From Zea mays (Eukaryota > Streptophyta > Magnoliopsida > Poales > Poaceae), in assembly GCF_902167145.1 (NCBI RefSeq), contig NC_050098.1, forward strand, positions 112,072,207-112,136,206: a stretch of DNA of 64,000 nucleotides, in the 5' to 3' direction. Each line of letters opens with the position of its first letter. The stretch's first letter is position 1. The position numbers were made by a program, and so were the translations under genes. Shown one piece after another: positions 20,440 to 31,309 of the stretch. The notes under the pieces were generated by a model, which was not told where the DNA came from, did not search any database, and was given only the letters and a program-made list of their open reading frames with translations.

Positions 20440-21350
20440 TGAACTAAACAATCAATACGCACTTGCAGATTTTTGGACAGCAATACAACATTCACTTGTT
20501 TTAATCATAACTTTTCAAATATGAATCCAAAAATAGCAAACTAGGACTTTCTGAAAAGCTTAAAAAGTGAACTACAACTTTGGTATTTTTACCTCCACAG
20601 GATTCAGCACTTAGCAAGGTCAAACAGTGCTAACACAACAGTTCTGTCCAGATTTGGACAGATTCAGACTTGCAACTTCAAAAATTCACAACTACAGATT
20701 CAGACATCCAAACAAGGTGATCCTAGACTTTCTGGAAAGTTAATAAAATTGTCTACATATCATTTATAAACATCTCAAGGTGATTCAATATTTAACTAAG
20801 GATAAACATCACTATAAGACTTTGCTGTCCAGAACTGGACAGATTCAGTCTTCATATTTGAAACATTCATAACTTAAGCTTCAGACCACCAAAAAGAGTG
20901 ATCCAAGACTTTTTGGAAAGCTTGGCAAAAGAACTACATAACGTTTATAATCACCAAGAAGTGATTCCAGGTTTAACTAAATCAAATATTACATTTTTCG
21001 AAATCTGTTCTGACAGTGGACAGAACACAGAAACCAGTTTGTAAAATTCATAACTCTTAAACCGTCAGGCCTATAGTTATGAAATTTTAACTTAAGCAAG
21101 ATCAAAAAAGCATCTACAACTTTCTTTTAACTACCATGAACAGATTGCAAAATTAAATTGAGCAAACAATACAGTTTCTGAAATCTGTACAGAATTCGGA
21201 CAGATTCAGTTACTGAATTTGTGAACAGCATAACTCCTAAACGATCAGACTTATGGCTGTCAAATTTTAACACCAGCAAGATAATAAAGTTATCTACCAC
21301 TTTTCTATAGCACATATCTACAGAAAACATAATTTAGTTCATCAAACTTA
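20440..21350. repeat. ~180-bp tandem array in A's 5' LTR
   Basis: Counterpart of 5150-6060, with the same five landmark motifs. Here the minus-strand frame covers only one unit (21330-21127, 67 residues) before a stop, so the two-unit frame of the other LTR is not preserved. Confidence 0.75.
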
Positions 21351-22889
21351 CAGCACGACAAAAACAGCACGTGCAGCCCAAAACAGCAATTAATAAAATT
21401 CAGCTTCTATTTACTTCAAAAATTGCCGCGTTCTAGAGACTCGACTTATTCTAACTTATAGCAAGACACACTTAAGCATAGTCACATAATAGATGACGTG
21501 ACGGCTACGTAGTCATGCCATCACTTCACCCCACAATCCCAAGTAACAAAATAACTCTAACCGAACTTGTCATTAGCCGATCGATTCCTAACCCATTTTT
21601 CATACCACCACTACACGACATGCCTAATACGTTAAATGACTCGTTCACAATTCACCTACATCTTTACCAAAACATTCTCCCATCGCTTGAAACTCAACCT
21701 AAGCTTCACTACACAATTTTAGGACATCTACTTAATTCATGAATATCATCGTCACACACACCGACTCGATTTGAATTAACCACACATGTCTATCACATGA
21801 ATGGAGCATTTCAACAAATACCCTAAAACAAACTAACTTCATCACACATCTTTCATTACAAACCTACTTCACTTATTTGAAGTGTCTACTCGAAATCGTG
21901 AGCACAATCATACACTATATGCGAAACATAATTTAACGAACGCATAATACGCATCGTCATGACTTGACCTATAAATATAGAGAAAGCGATGACTACTCTG
22001 GCATGTCACCACCTCTCTATTTAAGCCAAGACAATTTCTACCATCGACTAAGAGTCGTAAGCATTAAATACCTTACTACTTTACATGCACAAATAAACTT
22101 CAACTTAACACAACTGACACCGATGGAATTTTTACTAAACTCATCATACTCATAACCCTGTCTCGCATACAACCATATTATGGCGTGCACTTGAGACACT
22201 TCAATCAATGTGGCGCGACCACTAATATAAATGAACTCCGTCACTCATGTCTTAACGATACATCCTCCACGCAAACTAGCATTCTCTAAACTACTCGTCA
22301 CATCAATATATATATCCCCTCTAAAATTACGAATCCCATCACATTGCTTAAAACAAATACACTTTTCACATAAACACATATCGATGCATTTCCTAAAACA
22401 AAATCCACATTTTGTAACTTAGTTTTCGCATCAAACAACACATCGCATATTTTCCTATCAAAATAAAAATAAAAATACTCGAGTTCTTTTCTATTTCATT
22501 TTCTTCCCTACACGCGTCCATTCATAAAATTATACTTTCACACACATATAACCACATGCATATCATCGACCAAAACATAATTAGACAACTACAAATCGCG
22601 CACATCAATTAACCTCTTGTTCTCCAATCGCAAACGCGATCCTACCAATGCGCATAATCGAAACATTTTACACACATCCATTCAAAATAATTAATCGAGT
22701 CGATCGAGAGCGACATGCATCGGCTCACCATAAACAAACCCAATCGGTGTTTGTAAGGACGATGGCGATTCCGATTGGTGCATCGCTACGAACATCGACG
22801 AGCGTCGAGCGGCTTGCCTTCTTCTCCACGCAAAACACGGGGTTCCTCTCCTCCACCAAACACAAACAAAACAACACACATACACAATT

Positions 22890-23815
22890 AATCATAGGAA
22901 AATAATGCCGATGCGGAATCGAACAAGGATTGACGTGGTCTCACCGGGGGTGAACAACGGCGACGACAGGGCTGCGCAAAACAGCAAACACCCGGCGGGC
23001 ATCCCGGCGTGCTGTTCGCTGCGCAGCACAAAGCAGCGAGTCGCGCGGAGACGTCGGGGCTGCTGCTTTTGGACCGGTGTCGCTGCGCAGATTGGGTCGA
23101 CGCTGGCTGCGGACAAGCGCACAGGAGCTATGGCGTGTGGCCTTGCGAGGTTGGACAGCGCAGCTGCAGCAGAGTACAAGGCGGAGCTCGGAGCAGGGCG
23201 CGGTCAGGGAAAGTGGAGCTGCTGCTTGGCACCATGGGAAGCTCGGCCTTGGGCATGGGAAAGAAGGGGGAAGGAGGAAGGGGAGCCGACTAGTGGAGAT
23301 GGGAGAGTCAGATGCCCTGCGTGGAAGAGGAACAGGGAGGGCGTCGTGTAGAGGAGATGGTCGGCTGGAGCAGAGGGACCCGCGCCCATGGAGAAGGGAG
23401 GGAGAAAGCTCGCCCCCACCATGGATGTCCCTACTGCCAGCCAGAAGGGGGCGCGCCCATGGGAGCTTCTCCCACTGCGCCAGGGAGGAGGGAGCTCGCA
23501 GGGAGGGGCGCCGAGCACAGGGAGTGGAGGTCGCAGTGGCGCTGGCCGTAGGGGGCGGCTCCACGCGCGCCATGGGAGGAAGGGAGCCGAGCTCCCTGCG
23601 CTGGGGAAGAAGCCCCCCTATTCTAGCCGCTCGCCAGGAGAAGCAGGAGGGTGCCGCGCCATGGCTGCTGCGCTGTGGAGGCCGTCGACCATGGAAGGTA
23701 GAGAGTAGAGGGCATGCACGCCAAGGAGGAAGAGGGCTGGCGTGGGGAGAAGAAGACAGGGATGCTGTGGCGGCTGGAAATTTTTTAGGGGTGGGAGTGC
23801 AAAATAACCAAATGC
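22890..23815 (-). other. GC-rich transcribed leader of A's 5' LTR with a 210-codon frame
   Basis: Counterpart of 7600-8530. The minus-strand frame 23573-22941 keeps 210 residues and ends at the same splice-donor-like CCGGTGAGACC. This copy lies in the 5' LTR and would be the transcribed one. Equal length in two LTRs of one insertion does not by itself show selection, since the LTRs were identical at insertion. An overlapping plus-strand frame of 292 residues (23077-23955) shows how open this GC-rich DNA is on both strands. Confidence 0.4.
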
Positions 23816-23831
23816 AAGGGGAGAGGGCACC

Positions 23832-23910
23832 TATTTATAGAAGAAGCCCTAGGGTTAGGGTTTCCTTAGTGGGCCTATTGGGCTGGGCTGAATTTGGCCC
23901 AAACACTCAA
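23832..23910 (-). promoter_or_regulatory. LTR promoter of A (5' LTR copy)
   Basis: Minus-strand TATAAATA (23832-23839), telo-box AAACCCTAA just upstream, then TGGGCC/GGCCCA-type motifs, identical in plan to 8544-8625. As part of the 5' LTR this would drive the element's RNA, starting near 23800. Confidence 0.6.
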
Positions 23911-24746
23911 ACGGGTCACGCTAATTTATTTCCATTTTATTTTATGGTGTTTTGATTAAACACGGATTATCGGATCGCTAATTATTTCCCGGAATACAAA
24001 CGCTCATGCGGAAATCGTCTCTACGGAGAACAGAGCGAAATAGATTTCGGAAGATCGGGCGATTAACTCGGCCGAGAGTTTGATTTGATTTCTCTCGAAA
24101 ATAATTCCATACGCATGATTCAAAAATAAATCGTCCAGAGATTTGATCGGCCTTGGATTTTTAGTCGGAGAAGGCGAATCGTGATATTTTAAAATCGCTG
24201 TCGATACGGGGTTTTGAGTTCGGTTCGGACATGAGATATTTGGCCGAGTCGGATAAATTTGATTAGAGGATGTCCTATCGAGTATTCCGTCTGAGAGTAC
24301 GGACTCAGATTAAAATAGTCGGACATCGATTAAGTTGGAGGAATTAGACTCGGGCTCAGAACAAATAACAGTCGTCGAGAGTTTGATTAAATGAGCTTCA
24401 GATGAGATTTATAATTCGAGAATGTTTTTTGAGTTCGCATTCGTGCCGAGGATAAAAGTTTTAATAGGCTCCAAATTCGACCTTCTGTGAGATTGAATAA
24501 TTCCGAATTCGGCAAAATGTGAATGAATAATCTGGATAATCAGAGACATACGCGAGCGAGAAAGAGAAATTTTTACTGAACACCCGAGATTAGGATTAAT
24601 CTCCCGTCATAACACGAAACTGACACCTGGGGTGTCACAGTTTCTTCTGGACGGTTCTGTAGCGCTGGATTGACTCGGACATAGCTCTTCTTGCTGATTC
24701 GCCCTTGATATGTTTTGTCCTTCCTCTTTGGTGAACCTAAGTAATA

Positions 24747-27700
24747 TCAACATACACGACAAGGTAGCATAAAGTTCTCATTAGTGTTTAATTGAAATTC
24801 ATAAAGTAGCGCGTGCACCTCTTGTTGTAGCTTCTTAGCTCGGCTACGTGCAATTGGTCCATCAAAGACTTGTGTTGGTGATGATGTTGGTTGTATTTGA
24901 GTTGATGTAGTATGACTTGGGGGTTGTAACATATTACTTAATAGTGTGGTCATATCATCCTCCTCCCCTTGAAAAGGAGTTGTCCTCGACTCTGAAGTGT
25001 CTTCACTTGTAAATGGTAAGAGGTCAGCAACATTGAACGTGTTGCTCACGCCATAGCTTGGTGGAAGATCTATCTTGTATGCATTATCATTGATCTTGGC
25101 AAGAATATGAAATGGACCATCCCCTCGTGGCATCAATTTGGATTTGCGCTGATTAGGAAAACGCTCTTTGTGCAGGTGAATCCAAACCACGTCCCCCGGT
25201 TCAAATAACACTTTCTTCCTATGCTTGTTCATGTTTGCAGCCTTGCGCACTACTTTGAGCTCAATTGCTTCATTGGTCTTCTCATGTATCTTTTTTATAT
25301 ATGCAGCACGCTTGGAGGCTTCCATATTGGTTCTTTCATTCGTTGGAGCTGGCCAATCCTTGATTGCTTTCACCTTGGATTCATCCACTTCTATTCCCTT
25401 TCCTGAAACAACAAAGCCAAGAAACACAACATGGTCTGTGCAAAAACTACACTTCTCAAGATTAGCAAATAATTTCTCCTTTCTAAGCTCATCTAAGACT
25501 TGCCAAATGTGTTTCACATGTTCATTAAAAGATTTGTTGTAAATTAGAATATCATCAAAGTAGACAACAATAAATTTTCCAATCAAAGTTCTTAAGACAT
25601 GGTTCATTAATCTCATAAAAGTACTAGGAGCATTTGTCAAACCAAATGGCATCACTAACCATTCATACAACCCAAATTTTGTTCTAAATGCAGTTTTCCA
25701 TTCATCTCTAGTTTTAATTCTTATTTGATGGTATCCACTTATCAAATCAATTTTAGTAAAAATTGTGAAACTACTTAATTTATCAAGCATACCATCTAGT
25801 CGTGGAATAGGATGGTGATAGCGAATGGTAATATTATTTATAGCTCTCCAATCAACACACATCCTCCAAGATCCATCTTTTTTAGGTACTAAAATCACAG
25901 GAACAACACAAGGGCTTAAACTTTCACGAACAAAACCTTTATCAAGAAGTTCTTGCACTTGCCTTTGTATCTCCTTAGTTTCTTCAGGATTGGTTCGATA
26001 TGGTGGACGGTTAGGAAGTGCAGCCCCTGGAATGAGATCAATTTGACGCTCAATCCCACGAATTGGAGGTAGTCCAGCTAGTGTTTCTTGTGGAAACACA
26101 TATTCAAAGTCCTGCAAAAGATCACCCACAACACTAGGAAGAGATGTTATGTCGTTAGGAGAAATCAAAACATCTTTGCTCACAAGTACAAATAGCACTT
26201 GATAAGGGTTGCTCCTCACTTCTCTCGGCTCAGATTTTGTGGCTAGCATAACTAGATGTTCTCCCTCTTCTTTCTTTTTATCTCTTGAATTTGGCTTGTA
26301 GCACTCACTCACCGAATTGTGGATGGCACTCAATTTATTTTGCTCTTCTCCTCCTCTAATTGCTGCACTAATTTCAGTTTTCTTTTGTAAGTGTTCAACC
26401 ATGATTTGTTGAGGTATCATAGGCTTGAATACAAACTTTCTCCCTTTCAGATCTAGTGTGTACTGATTTGTTCTTCCACAATGCTGCGAATATCGATCAT
26501 ATTGCCAAGGTCTTCCCAACAGCAAGTGACACACAAACATGGGTGCAACATTGCACTCCACTGTGTCAACAAACTCTCCAATCTTGTACGGAACTTCCAC
26601 CTTATAACCAATCTTGATATCTCCTGATTCATTCAACCATTGGACATGATATGGATGAGGGTGTCGCTGCAACTTCAGATCAAGCCTTTCAACCATCTCA
26701 CGACTTACAAGATTATGACTACTTCCTCCATCAATGATCACCTTTACTACTTTGTCTTGCACTTTTGATCTTATTTGAAAAAGATTATGTCGCTGTCCAA
26801 TTTCAGCTTCTTTCATTTGAACGCTCAATATTTGTGTAACCACAAGAGCGGTACTATGCTCAAATTCACATCCTGTATGTTCTTCCAATTTATCAGTGTC
26901 ATCTACATTTCCTGCTTCAGCTTCCTCTTCACTAGCTGATGTATATTCTCCATCATCAGTCACAAGGATCACACAATTATTTGGACACTCCTTAATGACA
27001 TGACCACGACCTCCACACTTGAAGCACTGAATAGCACTACTCTTGGCTGTTGAACCCACTGATGTTGAAGTGGATGCTGCTGGTTTATAACTCGTGTTTG
27101 GAGCAGCATCGTTCTTTCCACTAGAATTGCCTTGAATATTGGATCGCAAGCCTCCAGTTGAACCCTTTGTCGCTGAGGATGCAGTAGTAAACCTTGAGAT
27201 CGATTTGCTTCCTCCAGTCATGGTCCGTGCACCATATGACAAGGGCTTGCTGCTCTTAGCATCTTGTTGCAGCTAGCGTTCAGCTTTGGTGGCTTGATGT
27301 ACCAAATCAATAAGACTTTGGTACGGCTGAAACTCAACAATACGCTGAATGTTGTGGTGTAACCTATCCATGAAACGTGCAATGGTTTGCTCTTCGTCTT
27401 CATACACACTGGCTCTAATCATGGCCTTCTCCATCTCTTTATAATACTACTCAATAGAGAAACTTCTTTGCCTCAGATTCTGCAATTTATCAAAAAGATC
27501 ACGCCGATAATGCTTCGGCACAAAACGAATTCTCATTTCTCGCTTCATCTCTTGCCAAGTAATAATATGGTCCTCTCCATCTTCTTCACGATCACGAAGA
27601 AGTTGCTCCCACCAAATCAGAGCATATCCTTCAAACTCAAGAGATGCCATTGCAAGTTTCTTCTCCTCTGACTAATTATGTAGGCAGAAGATTTTCTCCA

Positions 27701-28148
27701 CCTTTAATTCCCATGTGAAATAATCTTCAGGATCAGATCTACCATCAAATTTTGGCATGGTAAACTTAAGTTTCCCAAATCTCTCTTCTTGGTTGACGCC
27801 TCTATGATGACGACGACCATAGCGATGTTGGGATTGATCATCCTCATTCGCAAATTCAGATTCCTCATTGTCATCATTTCTTCGATTCCAGCCTCTTCCT
27901 CTTCCACATGCAGCACCTTGATTTCTCCTCCCATGTTCACTTGCCCTTCTAGAATAATTTCCTTCACCTTTCTCATCATCTTCATCATGGTTTCTTACAC
28001 CATCAGGGAGTCGACGACGACCTCTGATTTCAGCCATAAGTGTCTGAAGATCTTGTGCCAATAGATCTTGCTTGGCTTCTATGCTTTGTTTGAGCTCATT
28101 GAATTGTATCATGGCGACACATTCTTCAACCTCAATGTTGGGATCCAT
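24747..28148 (-). pseudogene. gag-pol remnant of G, with in-frame loss of RNase H and integrase core
   Basis: Gag starts at 28148 (MDPNIEVEECVAM). In-frame TAG stops break it near 27672, 27447 and 27275. From 27242 an 831-residue frame stays open. It has a zinc knuckle CFKCGGRGHVIKEC, a retropepsin-like motif VIIDGGSSHNLVS, and reverse transcriptase with the active-site YFDDILIY preceded by GYHQIRI and MPFGLTNAPSTF. At KAIKDWPAPTN the sequence jumps directly to the integrase C-terminal region (EPGDVVWIHL; GPFHILAKINDNAYKI), so RNase H and the zinc-binding and catalytic parts of integrase are gone without a frameshift. The tail GPIARSRAKKLQQEV resembles CRM/Reina chromovirus tails. It cannot integrate on its own. 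Confidence 0.85.
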
Positions 28149-29069
28149 CTTCCTGCGAAATTAGTGGCGACAAGGCAACAAATATAGGTGGAATATGAAG
28201 CTATATAGAATCTCACAACATGACCACTCTTACCAACCAAGGCTCTTATGAGTTCCCTGCGGGTTGCAAGAAAAATGTGTGGTGGTAACAAGAAAGTGGT
28301 GGTTAAGCGAATACAAGACCAGAGTACCGATTACGATGGCTTATATGTGGAGCTTGGTGGGGAATAATAAACAAGGGATGCAATCTAAATCCTAGTTGTT
28401 GTAAAGTTAAATAACCATCCAACTAGAAGTTCCTTGCCTAGTGCTGACCATAAGATACGAGTGATGTAAATAGATCAAACACACGCGCAAGAAATTTCAG
28501 ATTTGATGCAGACAAGGAGTATGATTGGAATGCAAGTGTTGCAATCAGATCCACCCAAAATTTTGCACAAAATGACAATAGCAAACTGGTTGAACAACTT
28601 GATAAAACTTTCAGCACTTGTGCATATAAACAAACTGATTGTTCTACTTTTCTTTCACAATCTTGTTCAACACTTTTTTTGGCACTTCTTTTTTTTACTC
28701 TTTTTTTATAGAACTCAACACAGAGATCTGATAGGATATTGCACACTTTATAATACTTAACAAAGAACTCAACCAGCAGCTATAACTTAAATAGGATCAT
28801 AGTTAACGCGAAGGAAATGATGAGGTTTTTTTTTCAGATTTTTCTTTTTGTGGATATTTTCAGATATATATAAGAGGCTCAAAGGAAACACAAAGGATAG
28901 AGTGACCAGCAACTAAACAAAGATTCTAAGGACTGAAACTTAACAAAACTCACTGGAACAACAGATTGAAACAAAGGGCTATGGCAAAAATATTTTATGG
29001 CTTTTTGGTGGATAGGACAAACACAAAATATATGTAGCTAAGGGTAAAGAATCCTACCGTGGCAACTGA
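28149..29069 (-). other. leader of G between primer site and gag
   Basis: About 920 AT-rich bases including homopolymer T runs (28673-28708, 28826-28850). No gene is seen. Confidence 0.6.
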
Positions 29070-29082
29070 GGCTTTGATACCA
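29070..29082 (-). other. primer-binding site of G
   Basis: Minus-strand TGGTATCAAAGCC, two bases after the LTR end. It matches the initiator tRNA-Met site (TGGTATCAGAGC type) with one change. Confidence 0.75.
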
Positions 29083-29084
29083 GA

Positions 29085-29914
29085 TGATACGTCACAATGC
29101 CCAATCTTCACGATGTAGGATCAATCTTCAGATAACTAGCTTCAAAGAAGCCAAGATAACTTGCTGCAAGCAGCGATAACTAGTGCAACCTGACAAATAA
29201 AACTCAAAGCCAACCACCGTCTTTAACCGGCAGCCTGAATCGAGGATTCACCCAACCACACTCTCAAAGAACCAACCAACACAACCTACAATCAATCGAG
29301 GAGACCTCGAAGGGAGTAGGAGCACCAATTGGGAGCGGATGAAGCCGCCGCTTCTGCAATCCCGCGAAGGAATTCACAAGAGCAAAGGGGTAGAGATCAC
29401 TCTCAATATTTGTTAGCACATAGCTGAACAAAGGGGTTCTGTTTTAGATTATCATAAGCTGCCTTACATCATAGACATAGGGGGGTATTTATACTAGTAA
29501 CAACCAGCCTTAGCAAGGTATAAACACGAAACAAAAGTATTTTCACGAGCTAATGTGAAGGAGCCTATTCGGGAGATCTGAAGAGCTGATTTCCGTGTGG
29601 CTGTTTGACTTTTGCACAGCCTTCAGTATTTTGACAATAACTTCTTCTAGGAATCTTCAAATGACGTGGGGCTGGATGCGTTGGAAAGCTGACTTGATAT
29701 GCTTTCTCACCATGTATAGCATGCTTAATGAAACTTCGTAGAATGATGCAGTTTAATACGAAAACTTAGTCATCAAACAGACTGTTGACCTTCTGATCAG
29801 TCAGCACTAAAGTAGGCCGGCTGCCTTTCTGGTAGATTTGATTAAGTCGGCTTTAGAAGCGATGGAAACTAGACTTCAAGAGCTTTCCAAAAAGTACTTA
29901 TGGGCCTTTATAGC
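29085..29914 (-). repeat. 5' LTR of G, missing its outer ~12 bases
   Basis: Aligns with 2291-3120. A minus-strand TATAAATA lies at 29486-29493. C starts at 29915 and the remaining LTR end (expected ...TTTTGGGAATCA) was lost with the deletion at the C/H junction. ATAGC (29910-29914) is the left target duplication expected for C. Confidence 0.75.
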
Positions 29915-30598
29915 TGTTGGGGGCCTTCGGCTTCCGAAGGTCCTCAAAAACATGATTTGACAATGTTTTCCAAGTGAAATATGTGAACATGTATCTTCAA
30001 AATCGGGTAATGAGTATACAAGGGCACGGTAAGGACGAAGCTTGAGTGAGACGGAAGGCGATTATGACAAAGGATAAGATGATCACGAAGCTATGCGCAG
30101 AAAAGCTTCGGCATGACAGCAGAAAAGAGGAACCGACTTAAAGATGAAAAGGCAAATTAGACCCTAAAGAATTACTATAGAGTTATTGATAAATGTAAAG
30201 GGCATTAATGTAATTCTACACGGGCTGCGTCCCTTGCCTATAAATAGATGAACAGTACTCTCGTACTGTTCACGCTGACTTGGCATTTGCTTTTCGCATC
30301 ACGCCTGTACCTTTACTTTCCGTCAATCTGAAGGTATTTTTGTAATTTGTTATTCTGAATATAATAATGAAAATAAAAATAAGTTGATGATAATATCTAT
30401 ATTATTCTTGGTATTCCGTATATGAATTCTTCCTTATCATCTATCGAAGTTACGAAGGCTTCTTCCTTCATAACCTTCGTCCGGAATTCATTATATCCGA
30501 AGGGATATAATGTCTTGAAGGACGAAGGACTTTTATATTTAACACCTTTTATGTTGCCTTGTTCTTAACTTTTAGCATTTGAGAACAAGTCCCCAACA
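29915..30598 (+). repeat. 5' LTR of C
   Basis: 684 bp, TGTTGGGG...CCCCAACA. TATAAATA is at 30239-30246 and a perfect 10-bp start-site hairpin at 30249-30272. It is followed by primer site TGGCGCCCACC (30600-30610). Confidence 0.88.
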
Positions 30599-30673
30599 TT
30601 GGCGCCCACCTCCGATGAACTCACTTCCATTTTTTGAGTTTTGAACACCTTCGGCAAGCATCACCTTCGTCAT

Positions 30674-31309
30674 GTCGCCTAAGAAAGCTCCAGCAACAGG
30701 GGCTGCCACTCTGCAGCCGCTGGACCCCAATCAGGATGTCCTTTCTCTTAGGGAGGCCCGAAGCCAGAAAAGGAAGGCCACCAGTTCAACGCCTCCGGAG
30801 GACGACTTGGATCAAGAAATCTAAAACTTGGAAATGCTCCATCAACAGGTCCAACGGAAGAAGGAAAAGATGGCTCGTCTAGCTGACCTGCAAAGGCAGA
30901 TAGACGAAGCCTCTGAAGAAGTTCGTCATCTTTCTCAAGATGACCAGAACCGAAGGCCTCCGCACAGAGAGCTTCATCAGGAGGGCTTCTACAACGAGGA
31001 CGACTGGTATGAAGATTTCCATCATGGAAATTTTGCTTTTGATGATACTTCTCCTCTGTCAACAGAACTGCAGGCTACACCTTGGCCCCAGTCTTACAAG
31101 CCACCCCAGCTCCCCATGTACGACGGTCATTCAGACCCAAAGCAATTCTTGATGAGTTATGAAGCAACCATATCTTCGTATGGTGGCAATACTGCAGTCA
31201 TGGCAAAGTCTTTCGTCATGGCTGTCAAGAGTGTTGCACAAACCTGGTATTCCTCTCTTCGGCCAGGAACAATCACCTCATGGCAAAAGCTGAAGGACAT
31301 GCTGATAAC
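30674..31309 (+). pseudogene. gag: truncated gag of C
   Basis: Starts MSPKKAPATG, collinear with Z1 gag residues 1-212. An in-frame TAA at 30822-30824 (after DQEI) interrupts it. Sequence continues to KLKDMLIT and stops matching at ~31309, two codons before SFQGF. The capsid core's second half, zinc knuckle and tail are missing. Confidence 0.85.

Larger units (their letters stand above)
3150..24639 (-). mobile_element. A: non-autonomous element with ~6.2 kb LTRs
   Basis: It is flanked by the target-site duplication GTTTC (3145-3149 and 24640-24644). Both LTRs begin TGTGACACCCC and end CCGCCACA on the minus strand. The 5' LTR is 18459-24639 (6181 bp). The 3' LTR is 3150-16733 and, after removing Z1 and one duplicated CGTGA, is about 6204 bp. 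Between them lies only 1725 bp with a polypurine tract at one end and a tRNA-Met-like primer site at the other. No gag or pol motif is present. The termini resemble those of long-LTR Del/Tekay gypsy elements, so it may be mobilised by such a relative (inference). B is a second copy of the same family. Confidence 0.88.
18459..24639 (-). repeat. 5' LTR of A, uninterrupted (6181 bp)
   Basis: It runs from TGTGACACCCC (24639, minus strand) to CCGCCACA (18459). The 18459-20440 and 21360-22600 parts are AT-rich without genes. 20440-21350 is the 180-bp array, ~22890-23815 the GC-rich leader, 23832-23910 the promoter, and 23910-24639 upstream LTR. Differences from the 3' LTR are a few percent by eye, mostly transitions. 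Confidence 0.9.
2291..29914 (-). mobile_element. G: degenerate chromovirus-like Ty3/gypsy element containing A
   Basis: Two similar ~0.83 kb LTRs (2291-3132 and 29085-29914) flank a minus-strand gag-pol remnant (24747-28148). A primer-binding site matching initiator tRNA-Met lies at 29070-29082. A is inserted between the 3' LTR and the end of pol. Fragment C is inserted 12 bases before the expected outer end of the right LTR, whose last bases were lost in the C/H deletion. The pol sequence points to the chromovirus branch (CRM or Reina-like), which is a family-level judgement from motifs only. LTR differences are mostly C/T and G/A transitions. Confidence 0.75.
29915..31309 (+). mobile_element. 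C: 5' fragment of a Zeon-like element
   Basis: 5' LTR, primer site and the N-terminal 42% of gag, then an abrupt switch to Tat-type sequence (H). The rest of C and its 3' LTR are absent from the window. Confidence 0.85.

Noticed and set aside
23077..23955. 292-residue plus-strand open frame in the GC-rich part of A's LTR
   Set aside because: It overlaps long frames on the other strand, is rich in Arg/Gly/Glu, crosses the minus-strand promoter and matches no family. Long frames on both strands are expected in such GC-rich DNA.
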